From the NCBI RefSeq assembly GCF_010183535.1, contig NC_071330.1, forward strand, positions 14,055,717-14,119,716: a stretch of DNA of 64,000 nt, written 5' to 3'. Position numbers and translations under genes: made by a program. Under the pieces are notes generated by a model. The model did no database searches. It saw only the letters and a program-made list of their open reading frames with translations, and was not told the origin of the DNA. Shown here piece after piece: positions 10,054 through 21,195 of this stretch. Source of the DNA: Caenorhabditis remanei. Lineage: Eukaryota > Nematoda > Chromadorea > Rhabditida > Rhabditidae. Every line of letters starts with the position of its first letter. The stretch's first letter is position 1.

Positions 10054-11311
10054 GGCATCGCTATCCCCTGTTCTCATCATTCCAAGATTTGCCTCCCGGA
10101 CATGGCAGTCGACAATCGTTTTTTTGATTTTTATTGAATTATTATTACTATTATTTCTGCTGGAATTAACCACACCACCCAAGGATTCTCCGACTTTACC
10201 GCGCCCCATCATCATCGAGAAATTGGCCAAGAAGCTCAATGATCTCACAACGTACGTCTACCGTCAGGACAGTGAAAAGGAGGCTCTTCATTTTGTGGTG
10301 TTGTCGGACGGATGCAGATAAGATTCTGCTCCAAAACTCTTGAATTTGCGATTTTGAGAATCAGCGCGTCGAGACGGTTCAGAAATGTATAATCACGGCT
10401 AGGTTTGGTGCGAGTTGGGTCTCGTCGCGAAAAGTACAGTATCCCTGGAGTGGAGTACTGTAGTTTTCGTGGTGGGAACCAACTTGCACGGAGTGGGGGC
10501 ATGACTATACTTTTCTGAAAGCTAAAAGCGAACTGATTTTGAAAATTTAGGTTTCAGAATTTTTGGGTTTCAGGATTTTGAGAAAATTTTAAAATTAAAA
10601 AAACAAGTTTTTGCAAAATAATGTTCCATCGAAAACATTTTCTCAAAAATTCTGAACATCTTTCATCATTCAAGCATATGCTAAAAACCGCTCTAAACGC
10701 TCTAAATTCTCGTTTTCCCGGCTCCACCGTGTAGTCCTCTCGGACAATATCATTTTTCAACAAAATTTCGTTTTCTTTCAATTTGAAAGTTGCTCAGAAT
10801 TACCTGAAGTATCAGAATCTCAAATAAAAAATATGGCATCAGTCCTCCTTTAAGTACCCGTATTATAGTCAAATATAGTTAAATATAATTGTCTTTCAGA
10901 CGAAGAACATGCGTGGTTTTCCCGTCACATGATGAGTGTTCGACCATCTCCTCAAATTTTATCCTCAATTCGGAAATTGGAAATGTCCTTTTGGAAAGAA
11001 CGGTAAGTTGATTTCTAGAAAACTTTTTTAATACCGAATATAGTTACATATAAATGTTTTTTTAAGGCAAAGAACATTTTCCTACACATCCAAAAAGATC
11101 GTCGAAGATCACAACGGGAAAACTGAGCCGTCCAATGTAGTGGCCGTGGTTCAAATACGTCCGCTGCCTTATCCCAGCCGTTATGATCCAACGAGGATGC
11201 GATGTTCGAGAGGAAGTCTACAGCTATGTCTGGAGAATGGAGCAAGTGCCGGATTTTAGTTTTCAAGAAGACTTTCGTAAGTTTTTTTTATTATCAGAAG
11301 AAGTTTTTTCC

Positions 11312-12488
11312 GGCTCTATTTCAGTTTAGATGTCGTTTAAAAACTCAAACGTCCCATAAAATGTTTAAACGTCCCCTGAAATTCCAAAATATAGTTGTGA
11401 ATATTTAGACGTCCCTTGTACACTTAAAGTCATTGAAAGTGTCCAAATGACATTTAAAGACCCAAAAAACGTTTAAATGTCCCAAAAAATGTTTAAATGT
11501 CTCAAAAAACTTTAAATCTCCCAAAAAACTTTTAAATGCCCCAAAAACGTCTGAATGTCCCAAAAAACGTTTAAATGTCCCATAAAATGTTTAAATGTCC
11601 CATAAAATGTTTAAATGTCCCATAAACACTTAGACATCCCATAAAATGTTTAAACGTCCATTGAAATTCCAAAAAATAGTTTTGAATATTTAGACGTCCC
11701 TTGTACACTTAAAGTTATTGAAAGTGTCCAAAGAACGTTTGGCTCTATTCCAGTTTAGATGTCCTTTAAAAACTCAAACGTCCCTTAAAACACTTAGACG
11801 TCCCTTGAAACACTTAAACGTCCTTTCAAACTCTAATTTTTTTCAAACGTCCTTTCAAAAGTTTAGACGTCCCAAAAAACGTTTAAACGTCCCATAAAAT
11901 GTTTAGACGTCCCTTGGAATCCCAAAATATAGTTCTGAAGATTTAAACGTCCCAAAAAACATTTAGACGTCCTAAAAAACATTTAGACGTCCCAAAAAAC
12001 ATTTAAACGTCCCAAAAAATGTTTAGACGTCCCTTGAACACTTTCAGTGGCTTTTAGTGTTGAAGGGACGTCTAAACATTTTTTGGGACGTCTAAATGTT
12101 TTTTAGGACGTCTAATTATTTAAAACCAAATTTTCAGACTTCAAGGGACGTCTCAATATTCAATGGGACGTCTAAACATTTTTTGGGACGTCTAAATGTT
12201 TTTTGGGACGTTTAAACATTTTTGAACATATTTGGGATCCGAAAGGACGTTTAAATGTTTCAAAGGACGTCTAAGTGTTTCAAGGGACGTCTAAGTGTTT
12301 TTTGGGACGTTCAAGTTTTCAAAGGACATCTAAACTGGAATAGAGCCGAACGTTTAAATAGTTTTTGGGACGTTTGACCTTTTTTGGGACATTTAAATGT
12401 TTTTTAGCATATTTGAAACCCTAGAGGACGTTTAAGTGTTTTTTGGGACGTTTGAGTTTTCAAAAGACCTCTAAACTGGAATAGAGCC
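11312..12488. mobile_element. hAT-like MITE (outer copy)
   Basis: It starts GGCTCTATTTCAGTTTAGAT and ends with the inverted TCTAAACTGGAATAGAGCC. The interior is many AAACGTCCC/AAATGTCCC units. It was split by a second member of the same family. A convincing flank duplication is not seen unless the ends are taken as CCGGCTC, which gives AGTTTTTT on both sides. Confidence 0.7.
11741..12347. mobile_element. hAT-like MITE nested inside its relative
   Basis: The 607-bp element has ends GGCTCTATTCCAGTTTAGAT and the inverse, flanked by an exact 8-base duplication GAACGTTT (11733-11740 and 12348-12355). The inner part contains a long inverted repeat around about 12055. Part of it (about 12030-12240) is nearly identical to the reverse complement of the copy at 2468-2766, so both come from one recent subfamily. 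Confidence 0.85.
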
Positions 12489-12803
12489 GGAGTTTTTTAT
12501 ATATTCAGTTTCTTATTTTCAGGCAGAGCTCACCAAGACCGTCAGTCGCTTCATGGGTTATGGAATCCAATACATCCCGTTGTCCAACAATTGTCGCTTC
12601 ATTCACAGAGAAGCTGGAGGAATTCACGTAAGATAAATTACAGTATTTTTTTAATTTCTTTATTTCAAGGGCGGAAACCACTGACACGAGAAAATGGAAT
12701 GATTTTTGAATTTACATGTAAAAGATGGTTAATAAAAAGAGAAAGAATACATACATAATGATAATGGGCCTATTCTAGCGGTAGCAAAAAAAAAAGCAAA
12801 AAA

Positions 12804-13238
12804 CTAGTACCGCCCAAAAAGTTATCATATTATGCCTTTTTCAGTTAATAATGCCCAACTTTGAGAGTGTGTTATAGCAAAACTAACTGTACTACAAAAT
12901 AAATGTTTATGGGATCGAACAGACAAAGAGTCGAACTCCATTTTTGTAGTTGACAACTTTTTTGTACGGACAATTTCTAGAGAGTTATGGTCATTTTAAG
13001 TGAACAACTCAATACTCGCACTAATTTGCTCTGAAATTGGTCGATTTGAGGGAGAAATTTAATTGTCGATATGTAAGGGAGTGTCCGTACAAAAAAGTTA
13101 TTAATTACAAAAATATAATTCCATTCTTGCTCTGTTCAAATTTATAAAAAGTTATTTTGTGGGACAGATAGTTTTACAATGACACACACACTCAAAGTTG
13201 GGCGTTTTCAACTGAAAAAGGCCACAACAATGGTACTG
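12804..13238. mobile_element. Mariner-type palindromic MITE, diverged copy
   Basis: It shares CAACTTTGAGAGTGTGT, TTTTTTGTACGGACA and the inverted half with the 4343-4791 family. The right end TGGTACTG plus TA is intact; the left end is mutated (CTAGTACCGCCC). Confidence 0.7.
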
Positions 13239-13841
13239 TAATTTGTTTAAGGCGGCATCCAAATCTCAATCACCTCGTCCACGTGGATACTGATTGGAAG
13301 CAGAGTCTTCTTTCTTCTTGACCATCCGACATTCAATTGCTTTAACTTTTTATAGTAATTTTTGGTTTCAATTCCTGTCAAAATGAATCATTGCAAAACA
13401 ATTCTATGGAATTTTTTGAACCAGGTCGTTTAGTGATCTTCATGATGATTTTTCGTTAACAATTGCTCGAAAATGTGTGAAAATAATTAATTTGCTGATT
13501 TTCGAAATTTTTCGAAATTTTTAAAAGTGAAAAAATACCATCACTTCGTCAGTTTTAGCATAAACCTTATGAAATACAAAAATTTGGATTCAGCGCGTCA
13601 AGAGCTCCCAGAAAAGTATAATCATGTCCCTATTCCGTGCAAGTCGGGTCCCACCACGAAAACTACAGTACTCCACTCCAGCTTACTGTAGTTTTCGTGT
13701 CGAGACCCAACTTGTACCAAACCTTGGCATGATTATACTTTTCTGAAGCGTCTCGACGCGCTGATTCTAAATATCCTATTGAAAATTGATGAATTTGATC
13801 TACAAAAAAGTTGTGACTCAAGAATTCTTTTCATTCTTAAT
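13239..13841. other. Spacer with a short coding-like tail and a family A repeat
   Basis: On the minus strand 13250-13340 reads as an open stretch ending VDEVIEIWMPP and a stop. It could be a leftover last exon but has no identifiable partner. Bases 13590-13765 are a full family A repeat (AAAAGTATAATCATG, CACGAAAACTACAGTA, then inverted). The remainder is AT-rich without features. Confidence 0.35.
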
Positions 13842-15451
13842 CTAATTAAAGCAATCATTGATATTAACGTATAGTTCGATTCCACCATTCTCTCCGTTTT
13901 CTTCCACTTTCGTCTCAATTATTTTCTCAAATTCCAATTTTTCCTTCTTCGTGAACGTCGACGGCGGCGCAGATGCAGATGACGTCGATCGTTTTGGTGG
14001 CAATTCAGAAGGCGTCGACGGTTTCAGAATACTCAAATTATAGAAAGTCGGCGAGAGAGACCAATCGGGATGATTCTTCTTCGAATCGATTGATTGATTA
14101 TTGATTTTTCGATGAATTTCAGTCAATGAGACCATCGATCGATCTTTTCGAGCGAATTCCTCCGTTGACAACGACGTGGCGGAAGTCTGAAATGAGAAGA
14201 AATTATTGATTTTTCTGTGAAAAGGGGGCGGGGCTTATTCTCTCACTGAATTCATTTTTGGCACGGTGCCAAATGAAGCCAAAACTTTGGGTTCTTGAAT
14301 ATTGGTGGATGAGGAACGGGCGGAGAGAGTCGAATGGTCATCCATATCGGCCAGTTCGCGGAGATAAACTGGAAATTCTGATTTTGAAATGGTTTTTAAT
14401 TTTTAAGAAAAAATTCAGATTTTTACGCATTTTTTGAGCCAAAAACCAGGGAAATTGGATACAAAATCAAAAAGTTACAGATTTTCGAAAATTTTCGAAA
14501 ATTCTGAAAATTCTGGAAATTCTGAAATTGCAATAAATCCCACAAGACTCACATGAAACTAACATTTTTGAATTCAGCGTGTCAAGCCGCTTCGAATGAG
14601 TATAATCATGCCCTATCTAGGGTCCCACCACGAAATTCCTACTGTATGCGCCTTTAAATTGGGAGAGAGTACTGTAGTTTTCGTGGTGGGACCCGATTGG
14701 AAGCAAATATAGGCTTGTTTATACTTTTCTGAATGCTGAGAATCTTGTGAATTCAAAAATGGTAATTTTATGAGATTTTGGTAAAATCTGACGTCTGAAA
14801 ATCCAGATTTTAATTTTTTTGATTTTTCGAAAATTTTCGAAAATGTTGAACTTTGTCAATTTTGCATTTTTTTGACTGAGATTTCATTCAAAACATTGCA
14901 AATCATCTGAATTGTTGTAGAGAAAAATTGGGCACCAAGTCCCTCCCCATTAACTACAGTAACCTCGAATTTTCGTGGCGGGACCCTATTTTTAACATTT
15001 TTTCAGTTTTCATTCAAACCCGCATGATTATACTTTTCTGAAAGCCCGTTTTATGCTGATTCTAGAACTATAAATAATATATAATTTCAGTCAAAAATGA
15101 CTGAGTTTCAGCAAGCTGAATTTTCAGATTTTTCCAGAATTTTCGAAGTTTTTCGCAAATCTGTAACTCTCTCATTTTCCAACCGATTTTGATGATTTTT
15201 AGCTTAAAATGACCGCAAAATTCTAGATTTTTAAAAAATATATAATTTATGCATCTCGACAACTCTATAGTGTTACTGTACCTTTATAAGTCATATCGAA
15301 ACTCTTCTCGACGGGAACATTTTTGAAAAACTCATTGAAAGTGTTAATGATGTCATTTGTAGAATTATTGGCACTCTGATGGAAATTATCGATTTTTTGA
15401 TTTATTGATTGATTTTCTAAAGCTCACCTCATTCTCCTCCGAGCCGCTCAT
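13842..15451 (-). CDS. Orphan protein, 194 aa, four exons
   Basis: Exons are 15428-15451, 15282-15375, 14247-14368 and 13842-14186. Joining them gives one open frame of 194 aa with phases 0, 1 and 0 and consensus GTGAG/GTAC donors and CAG acceptors, so the model is well supported. The protein starts MSGSEENE and contains FNEFFKNVPVEKSFDMTYKV and YLRELADMDD. It then becomes Ser/Thr/Pro-rich with SELPPKRSTSSASAPPSTF before a charged helical end (KKEKLEFEKIIETKVEENGE) and a short tail. It has no signal peptide, membrane segment or catalytic motif that I recognise. The acidic, low-complexity make-up suggests an intracellular, partly disordered protein. Intron 2 is swollen by family A repeats. Confidence 0.75.
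14570..15250. repeat. Family A repeats in intron 2
   Basis: One full unit lies at 14580-14740 (AGTATAATCATGCC, CCACCACGAAATTCCTACTG, GCGCCTTTAAA, CGTGGTGGGACCC, inverted end). A half unit lies at 14940-15065. Mirrored TTTTCGAAAATTTTCGAAAA and ATCTGTAACTCTCTCATTTT stretches flank them. Confidence 0.7.
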
Positions 15452-16644
15452 TTTGTTACAGTACTCCTTCTCTTTTCTTGAATTATTTTCAGAATAATCG
15501 ATTTCCGGAGAATCAATTATCGATTGATTTGATCAGGAGGTTACGGTTATTGGAGTTGTAGTACACGTGGAAAATGAAAAATTAAATTTTTTAAATTTTT
15601 TTTAAATTTTGAAAAAAAAGTTTTATTTCAAATTTTTATATAATTAATTACACGTGAATTGTGGGGGTTTTTTGGTTTCAAATGAGTGTTACAAAGAGTG
15701 AGATGAATTGGTTTGAAAGGGGGAATCATTGGGGGATACTGTAGGAAGTATAAGCTCCGCCCACTTTTTGGTAAAAGAAATCGAAGAAAAACGGATTTGC
15801 ACAAAAATTTGGAGGGTACTGTTGTTTTTTTTAGATTGTTTTTAATTTTTAGAGTCAGTAAAATTGATTTATGACATTTTCCACTTTGAATTTTTGAAAA
15901 ATGTCTAAAATGAGCAAAGTTATGGATTTTCGAAACTTTTCGAAATTTTTGGTTTTGGAAAACTAAAAAACTACCGTATCTCGCTGAATTTTCTACCAAT
16001 TGTTTTAAAATTAAAATTATCGAACTCAGCTTGTTCTCAGCTTTCAGAAAATATAATCATGCCCAGGTTTGCTTCAATTTGGGTCCCACCACGAAAACTA
16101 CAGTAACCCGAAAATTCCGTAAATCGTACCGGGACCCAAATTGCAGCAAGCCTGGGCATGATTATACTTTTCTGAAAGCTAAATTCGAGCTGAATCCAAA
16201 AATCATAATTTCGAAGGAATGGGTCTTCAACTGATCGGGATACTGTAGTTTATGTGTTTTCGAAATATTCGAAAATCCATAACTTTGCTGGTTCTAAACA
16301 TTTTCTAGTAATTTTTAGTACAAGATATAGCAAATCACCTGAACTAACCAGGAAAATTAAGTGGGGTTGGGTCCCACCACGAAAACTACAGTAACCCGAA
16401 GTTTTCGTGGCGGGACCCAAAATTTCAAAAAATTTTGAAATTTTTAGAATATATGCATGATTATACTTTTCTAAAAGCTCTCAATGAGCTGATTTTGAAT
16501 TCTTAAATTTCACAAGTTTTCAGCTGAATCTGACCAAGTTATATCATAAAAAAAGGTCCAAAAAGTGGGCGGAGCTTTTGTAATAAGGATGAGGTGATAA
16601 TTTTAAAAACAAGGGTGTATGCATCTGCGCCCCATAGCCAATTC
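15452..16644. other. Intergenic region between two minus-strand genes
   Basis: It holds the upstream region of the 194-aa gene (15452-15560) and an AT-rich block. A 123-codon minus frame at 15628-15999 in that block has repeat-like, Lys/Phe-rich composition and is not credible as a gene. Family A repeats lie at 16035-16190 and 16365-16480, and GTGGGCGGAGCTTTT (16566) is a family B trace. The first part after 16480 probably includes the 3' end of the CX gene. Confidence 0.5.
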
Positions 16645-19015
16645 TTAAGCCGCCGCTCCAAATTGTCGTCTTCTGACCCATCGAGTCAATAATGGGAATC
16701 CGCAGCATAATCCAAGAACGATAATTACCAATAATCTGAAAAAATTTTGAAAAAATTTTTTTTTTTTTGATTTTTTGAATCTTTTAAAGCATGTCCACCA
16801 ACACAACAACAACAACAGCAACAAAACATTTAATATCGATTTATTGATTTTTTGTAGGTCAAAAACATTTTTAAACAATTTTTCAGAGTAAGTGGTCACA
16901 GGAGAAAGGCAAAAAATGGTGGGGGACCCGAAAGTATGAAAAAATTGGTTTAGGTAGAAATGAGTGGTGCGTATGTGTGTGAAGTGAGCGTGAATTGGAA
17001 GGTGACGGGTTACTGTATTCCGATTTTGTCTCTATAAGTAGAAAAAAGCAAAATTGAACACAAAACCTATTGTAACTTTTTGAATTTTGCTCTAAAATTT
17101 TTAAAATTGCGATTTTCAGAATCAGCGCGTCGAGACGGTTCAGAAAAGTATAATCATGACTAGGTTTGGTGCAAGTTGGGTCTCGACGCGAAAGTACAGT
17201 ACCCCTTTTCGGGTTACTGTAGTTTTCGTGGTGGGACCCAACTTGCACAGAAGGGGGGCATGATTATATTTTTCTGAAAGCTGAAAATGAGCTGATTCTG
17301 AAAATTTCGTTTTCAGAATTTTTGGGTTTCAGGATTTTGAGAAAATTTCAAAAAATTTGAAAAAAATTTGAAAAAAAAAATTTTTGTAAAAATTTTTTCG
17401 CAATTTTTTTCAAAAGTTTTTTCCGCTTTTTAAGATAAATTTTAACATTGAAAAAAAACACAAAAAGCTACAGTAATCAGGCAGAAAAAAGGAGAAGAGT
17501 ACAAAAAGACAAATATTCCATCGCAAAACATGTCTAGAACATCAATCGTCGTGCCAGAAAAGCAATAACCAGTGCGTACCCAATGGATGTTCCACGTCCA
17601 CCGATTCGATCCGATCCGATACTTCCGCCGCCACGACAACACTCGTAACCACAGCAGTGCTCGTAGTAGCCACAGCCCCAGGTGATTTCACGGGGACGCG
17701 AGTTGTCCTGGAAAATAGTTTTATTGAGTTTTCTATGATTTCTAGTAATGATATTTGAATTCAGTGAGTTGAGAGCTCTCAGAAAAGTATAATCATGCCC
17801 AGGTTTGGAAAAAGTTGAAAAATCAGGAAAATTTGGGTCCCGCCACGAAAAGTTCGGGTTACTGTAGTTTTCGTGGCGGGACCCAACCGGAACTATTTTT
17901 CATGGAGAGTTTAGTTGATTTCTCTCATTTCAAACCAAAAATCATAAAAAAAGATAGAAAACTCAAAAAGTTACAGAATTTCGAAACATTTCGAAAATCA
18001 CAATACCACAAATTGTGTCATATCTCGGTTTGATGAAGTCGTTACTAAGTTTTCTGATATTTTTCAGATTCAGCTCAGTGAGAGCCTTCAGAAAAGTACA
18101 AACATGCCACTATTCCGTGCAAGTTGGGTCTCGACACGAAAAGTACCGTAGTCTGGGTTACTGTAGTTTTCGTGGTGGGACCCGATTTGATCCCAATATA
18201 GGCATGATTATACTTTTCTGAATGCTGAAAACGAGCTGATTCTGAAAATTTAGGTTTCAGAATTTTTGGATTTCAGGATTTCGAGAAAATTGAAAATTTT
18301 TTCCCAATTTTCAGGTAATTTTCAACAATTTTTAAAAATTCCTCACCTGGAAATAGATATTTCCAAACTGTGGATCTCCTCCTTCAATCGGCATTCTACA
18401 CATATTTGTGTGCCCGGGACTCGAGCGATAGTAGTTGGATCCCCAGTAGTATGGACGGTTGTTCCACCTGAAAAATAGGAAAATATTATTTTACAATTTT
18501 CAATTTTTAGATGCATTATTATACTCATTCGAATCGTCTCAAAACGCTGATTTCAAATCTATAATTTTCACGAAAATCGAAGCAAATCCGAACGAGTTAC
18601 GGTAGTTTTAGCGATTTTCAGATTTTCGAAAAGTTTCGAAAATCCGTAACTTGCTTAGTTTTTGACATTTTCAGGTGTTTTAAGCTCAAATTGTGCGAAA
18701 AATATCAAACTTATTGTGAAAATTAATTTTACTGTAGTATGGTTTCCGAACTACAGTAACCCGTCATTTTCGTGGTGAGACCTGATTTTTCGAATTTTTC
18801 CAAACCTAGGCATGATTATACTCTTTCGAACCGTCTTAAAGCGCTGATTTCGAATATGTAGTTTTCACAAAAATTGGATCAAACCCGACCGAATTACGGT
18901 AGTTTTAGTCAGGAGGTTAGAGCGCAGAGACACCAGACACTCTGCGTCTCTAACCCCGAAATTCAAAATTTTCAGAGTATAGGCATGATTATACTTTTCT
19001 GAAAGCTGAAAACGA
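16035..19015. repeat. Family A repeats around and within the CX gene introns
   Basis: Full or partial copies lie at 16035-16190, 16365-16480, 17115-17285, 17765-17920, 18085-18235, 18515-18545, 18740-18860 and 18960-19015. All carry the TGATTATACTTTTCTGAA end and/or a CGAAAACTACAGTAACC-type core. None overlaps an exon. Confidence 0.75.
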
Positions 19016-21195
19016 GCTGAATCCGAAAATATAAGATTTATGGATTGTGGCACAAAACTGACTGGGTTACTGTAGCTTGAAAATTTTGGGCTATTCGAAA
19101 TTTTTCGAAAATCTGCAACATTTTTATTTTCAGACTATTTCCGTCGATTTTTAGGGCAAAATGTTGCAAATTTTCTGAGCTTTCCTGGAAACATATTTGT
19201 TATTAAAATTTAAAATAATTGAATTCGTGGTGGTCAAAAAATGCAAAATTTTGTGAAAAAAAAATTTCTAAATTTTTTTTTCCAAAAAAAAAAACTCACA
19301 TCATGGGTCCCGCTGCAGCTCTGATAATAGCTTTTCCAGCTTGGTAGGTCAAATATCCGGCGGCCGCTCCAACAATCATATTCTTGAACGTACTTCCTCG
19401 GGACCGGGAGCCCAGACCAGAATTTGTCCATCTGAAATAAAAAAATTGTTTTTTTTTTCTAATTTTTCAGAAAAATTTAAGCCAAATTTGTGGTTAGGTA
19501 TATCGTATCATCAGGACAATGCTATACATGTATATTGGCTGCGTAGCGACTTGAGGTGAATTGAGAGACAAGGACAAGGTTTTGGGGTTAGACATAGAGA
19601 AAATTGGTACAGTAACCTGGAACCGCCACCGCTACCGTAACCCGTCGGATGGGATTTACGGCCGAATAGACCGCCCAAGAATCCGCCCTTGCTGAAAATA
19701 TTTAACAACTTAGAGAGACGCAGAGAAACGAGAGTGTCTCGTTGTCTGCGCTCTTTCCTTCTCACTAGAGACTTCCAAGCGTGGTATCTCAAAAGTGGGC
19801 GGAGCTAGAGAAAAGTTGTCAACTACAAAAATGTAGAGAATTTTAAGGGCTACATTTTTGTAGTTAACAATTTTTTGGTAGCTCCGCCCACTTTTGAGAT
19901 ACAAGCGTTCTAAGGTTGGAGGTGAGAGAGAGGGAGACGCAGAGAAGCGAGAGTGTCTGACTGTCTGCGTTCTCTCTGCTTTTTGCAGGTTTACAGGTTT
20001 TAGAGTGTTTCTGTGCACTTTTCAACTTTAAAAAAACTTAAAAACTGAAAAAAATACCGTGAAAATTCCAGAAATGTGAGGTTTTCAAGTCAAAATTAGT
20101 AAACTTTTTTCAGTTTTCAGATTTCAACTTTCAGGCAAATTTTTCTCAAAAAGCAGCGAAGCTAGAAAAAAATTGTTAACTAATAAAATTTGAAAAATTT
20201 TAAGGGCTATATTTTTGTAGTTGACAGTTTTAAGGTAGCTCCGCCCATTTTTGAGATACAGCCGTTTGAATATGAAAAAGCCAACATTTACAGATTTACC
20301 GACAAGAAAATTTTGCTTTGAAAACACGAAAAACTTTTCATTCCCAGAAATAGAGAGAGCGCAGACAGTCAGACACTCTCGCTTCTCTGCGTCTCTCCCA
20401 CTCCCTCAATCTCTCGCTGTCTCACCTCTAACCTTTAAACGCTTCTGTCTCAATAGTGGGCGGAGCTATCAAAAAGTTCTCAACTATAAAAATGTAGCCC
20501 TTAAAATTCTCTATATTTTGTTAGTTGGAATTTTTTTGATAGCTCTTTACCCCGCCGTGATCCAATCCTTCAAAGACAGAGAAGAGGAGGAGACAGTTAG
20601 ACGCTCTCGTTGTCTGCGTCTCTCTCTCTCTCTCACCTCTAATCTTCAAACCGCTGTATCTCAAAAGTGGGCGGAGCTAGGAAAAAACTTCCAACTAGTA
20701 AAACGTACAGAATTTTAAGGGCTACATTTCCATAGTTGACAATTTTCAGGTGGCCCCGCCGATTTTTGAGATATTTTCCCAATTTTCCCAAATTTTCATA
20801 AAAACTAACCTGCCAGTGTTCATACCACCACCACTTCCTCGATACTGTCCCTGATTATTATTCCATCCTTTTCCACTATCATGATTATTCCACGAACCGC
20901 CCGTATTCGTTCCCTGTCTCGTATTTCCCAAATTGGTGCCTCTCGAATAGTCATTCCTTCCAGCGCCCGTCTTTGTGCCGCCTCCCAACCATCCGGCACC
21001 ACTACTAGACTGCGTTCGTGCTCCAGATGAGCCACGACTTCCGAATCCACCACCGCTGGAGCCGCGAGAGCCGCCGGACGCACCACGGGAGCCACCGATG
21101 CTTCCGCCTCCACCGCGACGAAATTCGGCGGGTGGCGCGAGAGAGAAGAGGATTAGAGATATGAGAAAATAGGCGGACGATTGGCGTCGTAGCAT
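16645..21195 (-). CDS. CX-module membrane protein with Gly-rich ectodomain
   Basis: Exons are 20810-21195, 19617-19691, 19300-19431, 18347-18467 and 17580-17707, then either exon 16645-16735 (310 aa) or read-through to a stop at 17534 (295 aa). All joins are in frame. The protein has a signal peptide (LISLILFSLA, residues 1-25) and a Gly/Ser-rich region to about residue 130. GGFLGGLFGRK and a small hydrophobic patch (MIVGAAAGYLTYQAGKAI) follow. The nematode CX module comes next: YYWGSNYY, CRMPI, DPQFGNIYF, then RPREITWGCGYYEHCCGYEC. The 310-aa form ends in a membrane helix (LLVIIVLGLCCGFPLL) and a basic tail. It is probably a cell-surface protein anchored near its C-terminus. The CX module's biochemical role is unknown to me. 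The introns carry family A and B repeats. Confidence 0.88.

Larger units (their letters stand above)
7755..10990. repeat. Head-to-head inverted duplication
   Basis: Sequence on the left read as reverse complement matches the right. The exon 2 segment 7763-7835 matches 10935-10985. Exon 1 with its TTA-rich stretch (8110-8370) matches 10080-10320. The promoter block 8370-8640 matches 9840-10065, and 8650-8790 matches 9680-9800. The axis lies near 9220. The family A repeat inside intron 1 is present at the same place on both sides (7900-8030 and 10370-10520), so it was there before the duplication. The arms end near 7705 and 11055, after a shared AATATAGTTACATATA. Confidence 0.85.
10124..12720 (+). 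pseudogene. Right-hand copy of the duplicated gene, disrupted
   Basis: Exon 1 is matched by an open frame at 10124-10321: a leucine-rich stretch, then LAKKLNDLTTYVYRQDS, starting TTG with no ATG. The distal donor present as CAG|GTAAGA in the left copy reads CAG|ATAAGA here (10318). The exon 2 homologue starts normally (RIFG..DFE, about 10555-10585) but is then interrupted by about 350 foreign bases and resumes near 10937. Downstream, the exon-like stretches do not match the left copy: 11150-11275 with DVREEVYSYVWRMEQVPDF, and 12523-12627 with FMGYGIQYIPLSNN and possible splice sites. The intron between them is filled by nested MITEs. Those 3' pieces may belong to another gene. Confidence 0.5.

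Noticed and set aside
10860..11070. A tandem duplication around AATATAGTTA..ATATAA
   Set aside because: The similarity is short and AT-rich. It may be chance, and it does not clarify the gene model.
11312..12488. Regularly repeated 10-20 base units that could suggest a CRISPR array
   Set aside because: Units are degenerate, inverted between halves, enclosed by terminal inverted repeats with an 8-base duplication, and the genome is a nematode. It is a transposon interior.
15628..15999. 123-codon minus-strand frame
   Set aside because: Composition is Lys/Phe/Ser-rich and matches AT-rich intronic sequence; it contains a CCGCCCACTTTT family B trace and has no splice partner.
20251..20718. 155-codon plus-strand frame
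   Set aside because: It is wholly made of alternating family B and C repeats inside CX gene intron 1 and the flanking intronic sequence.
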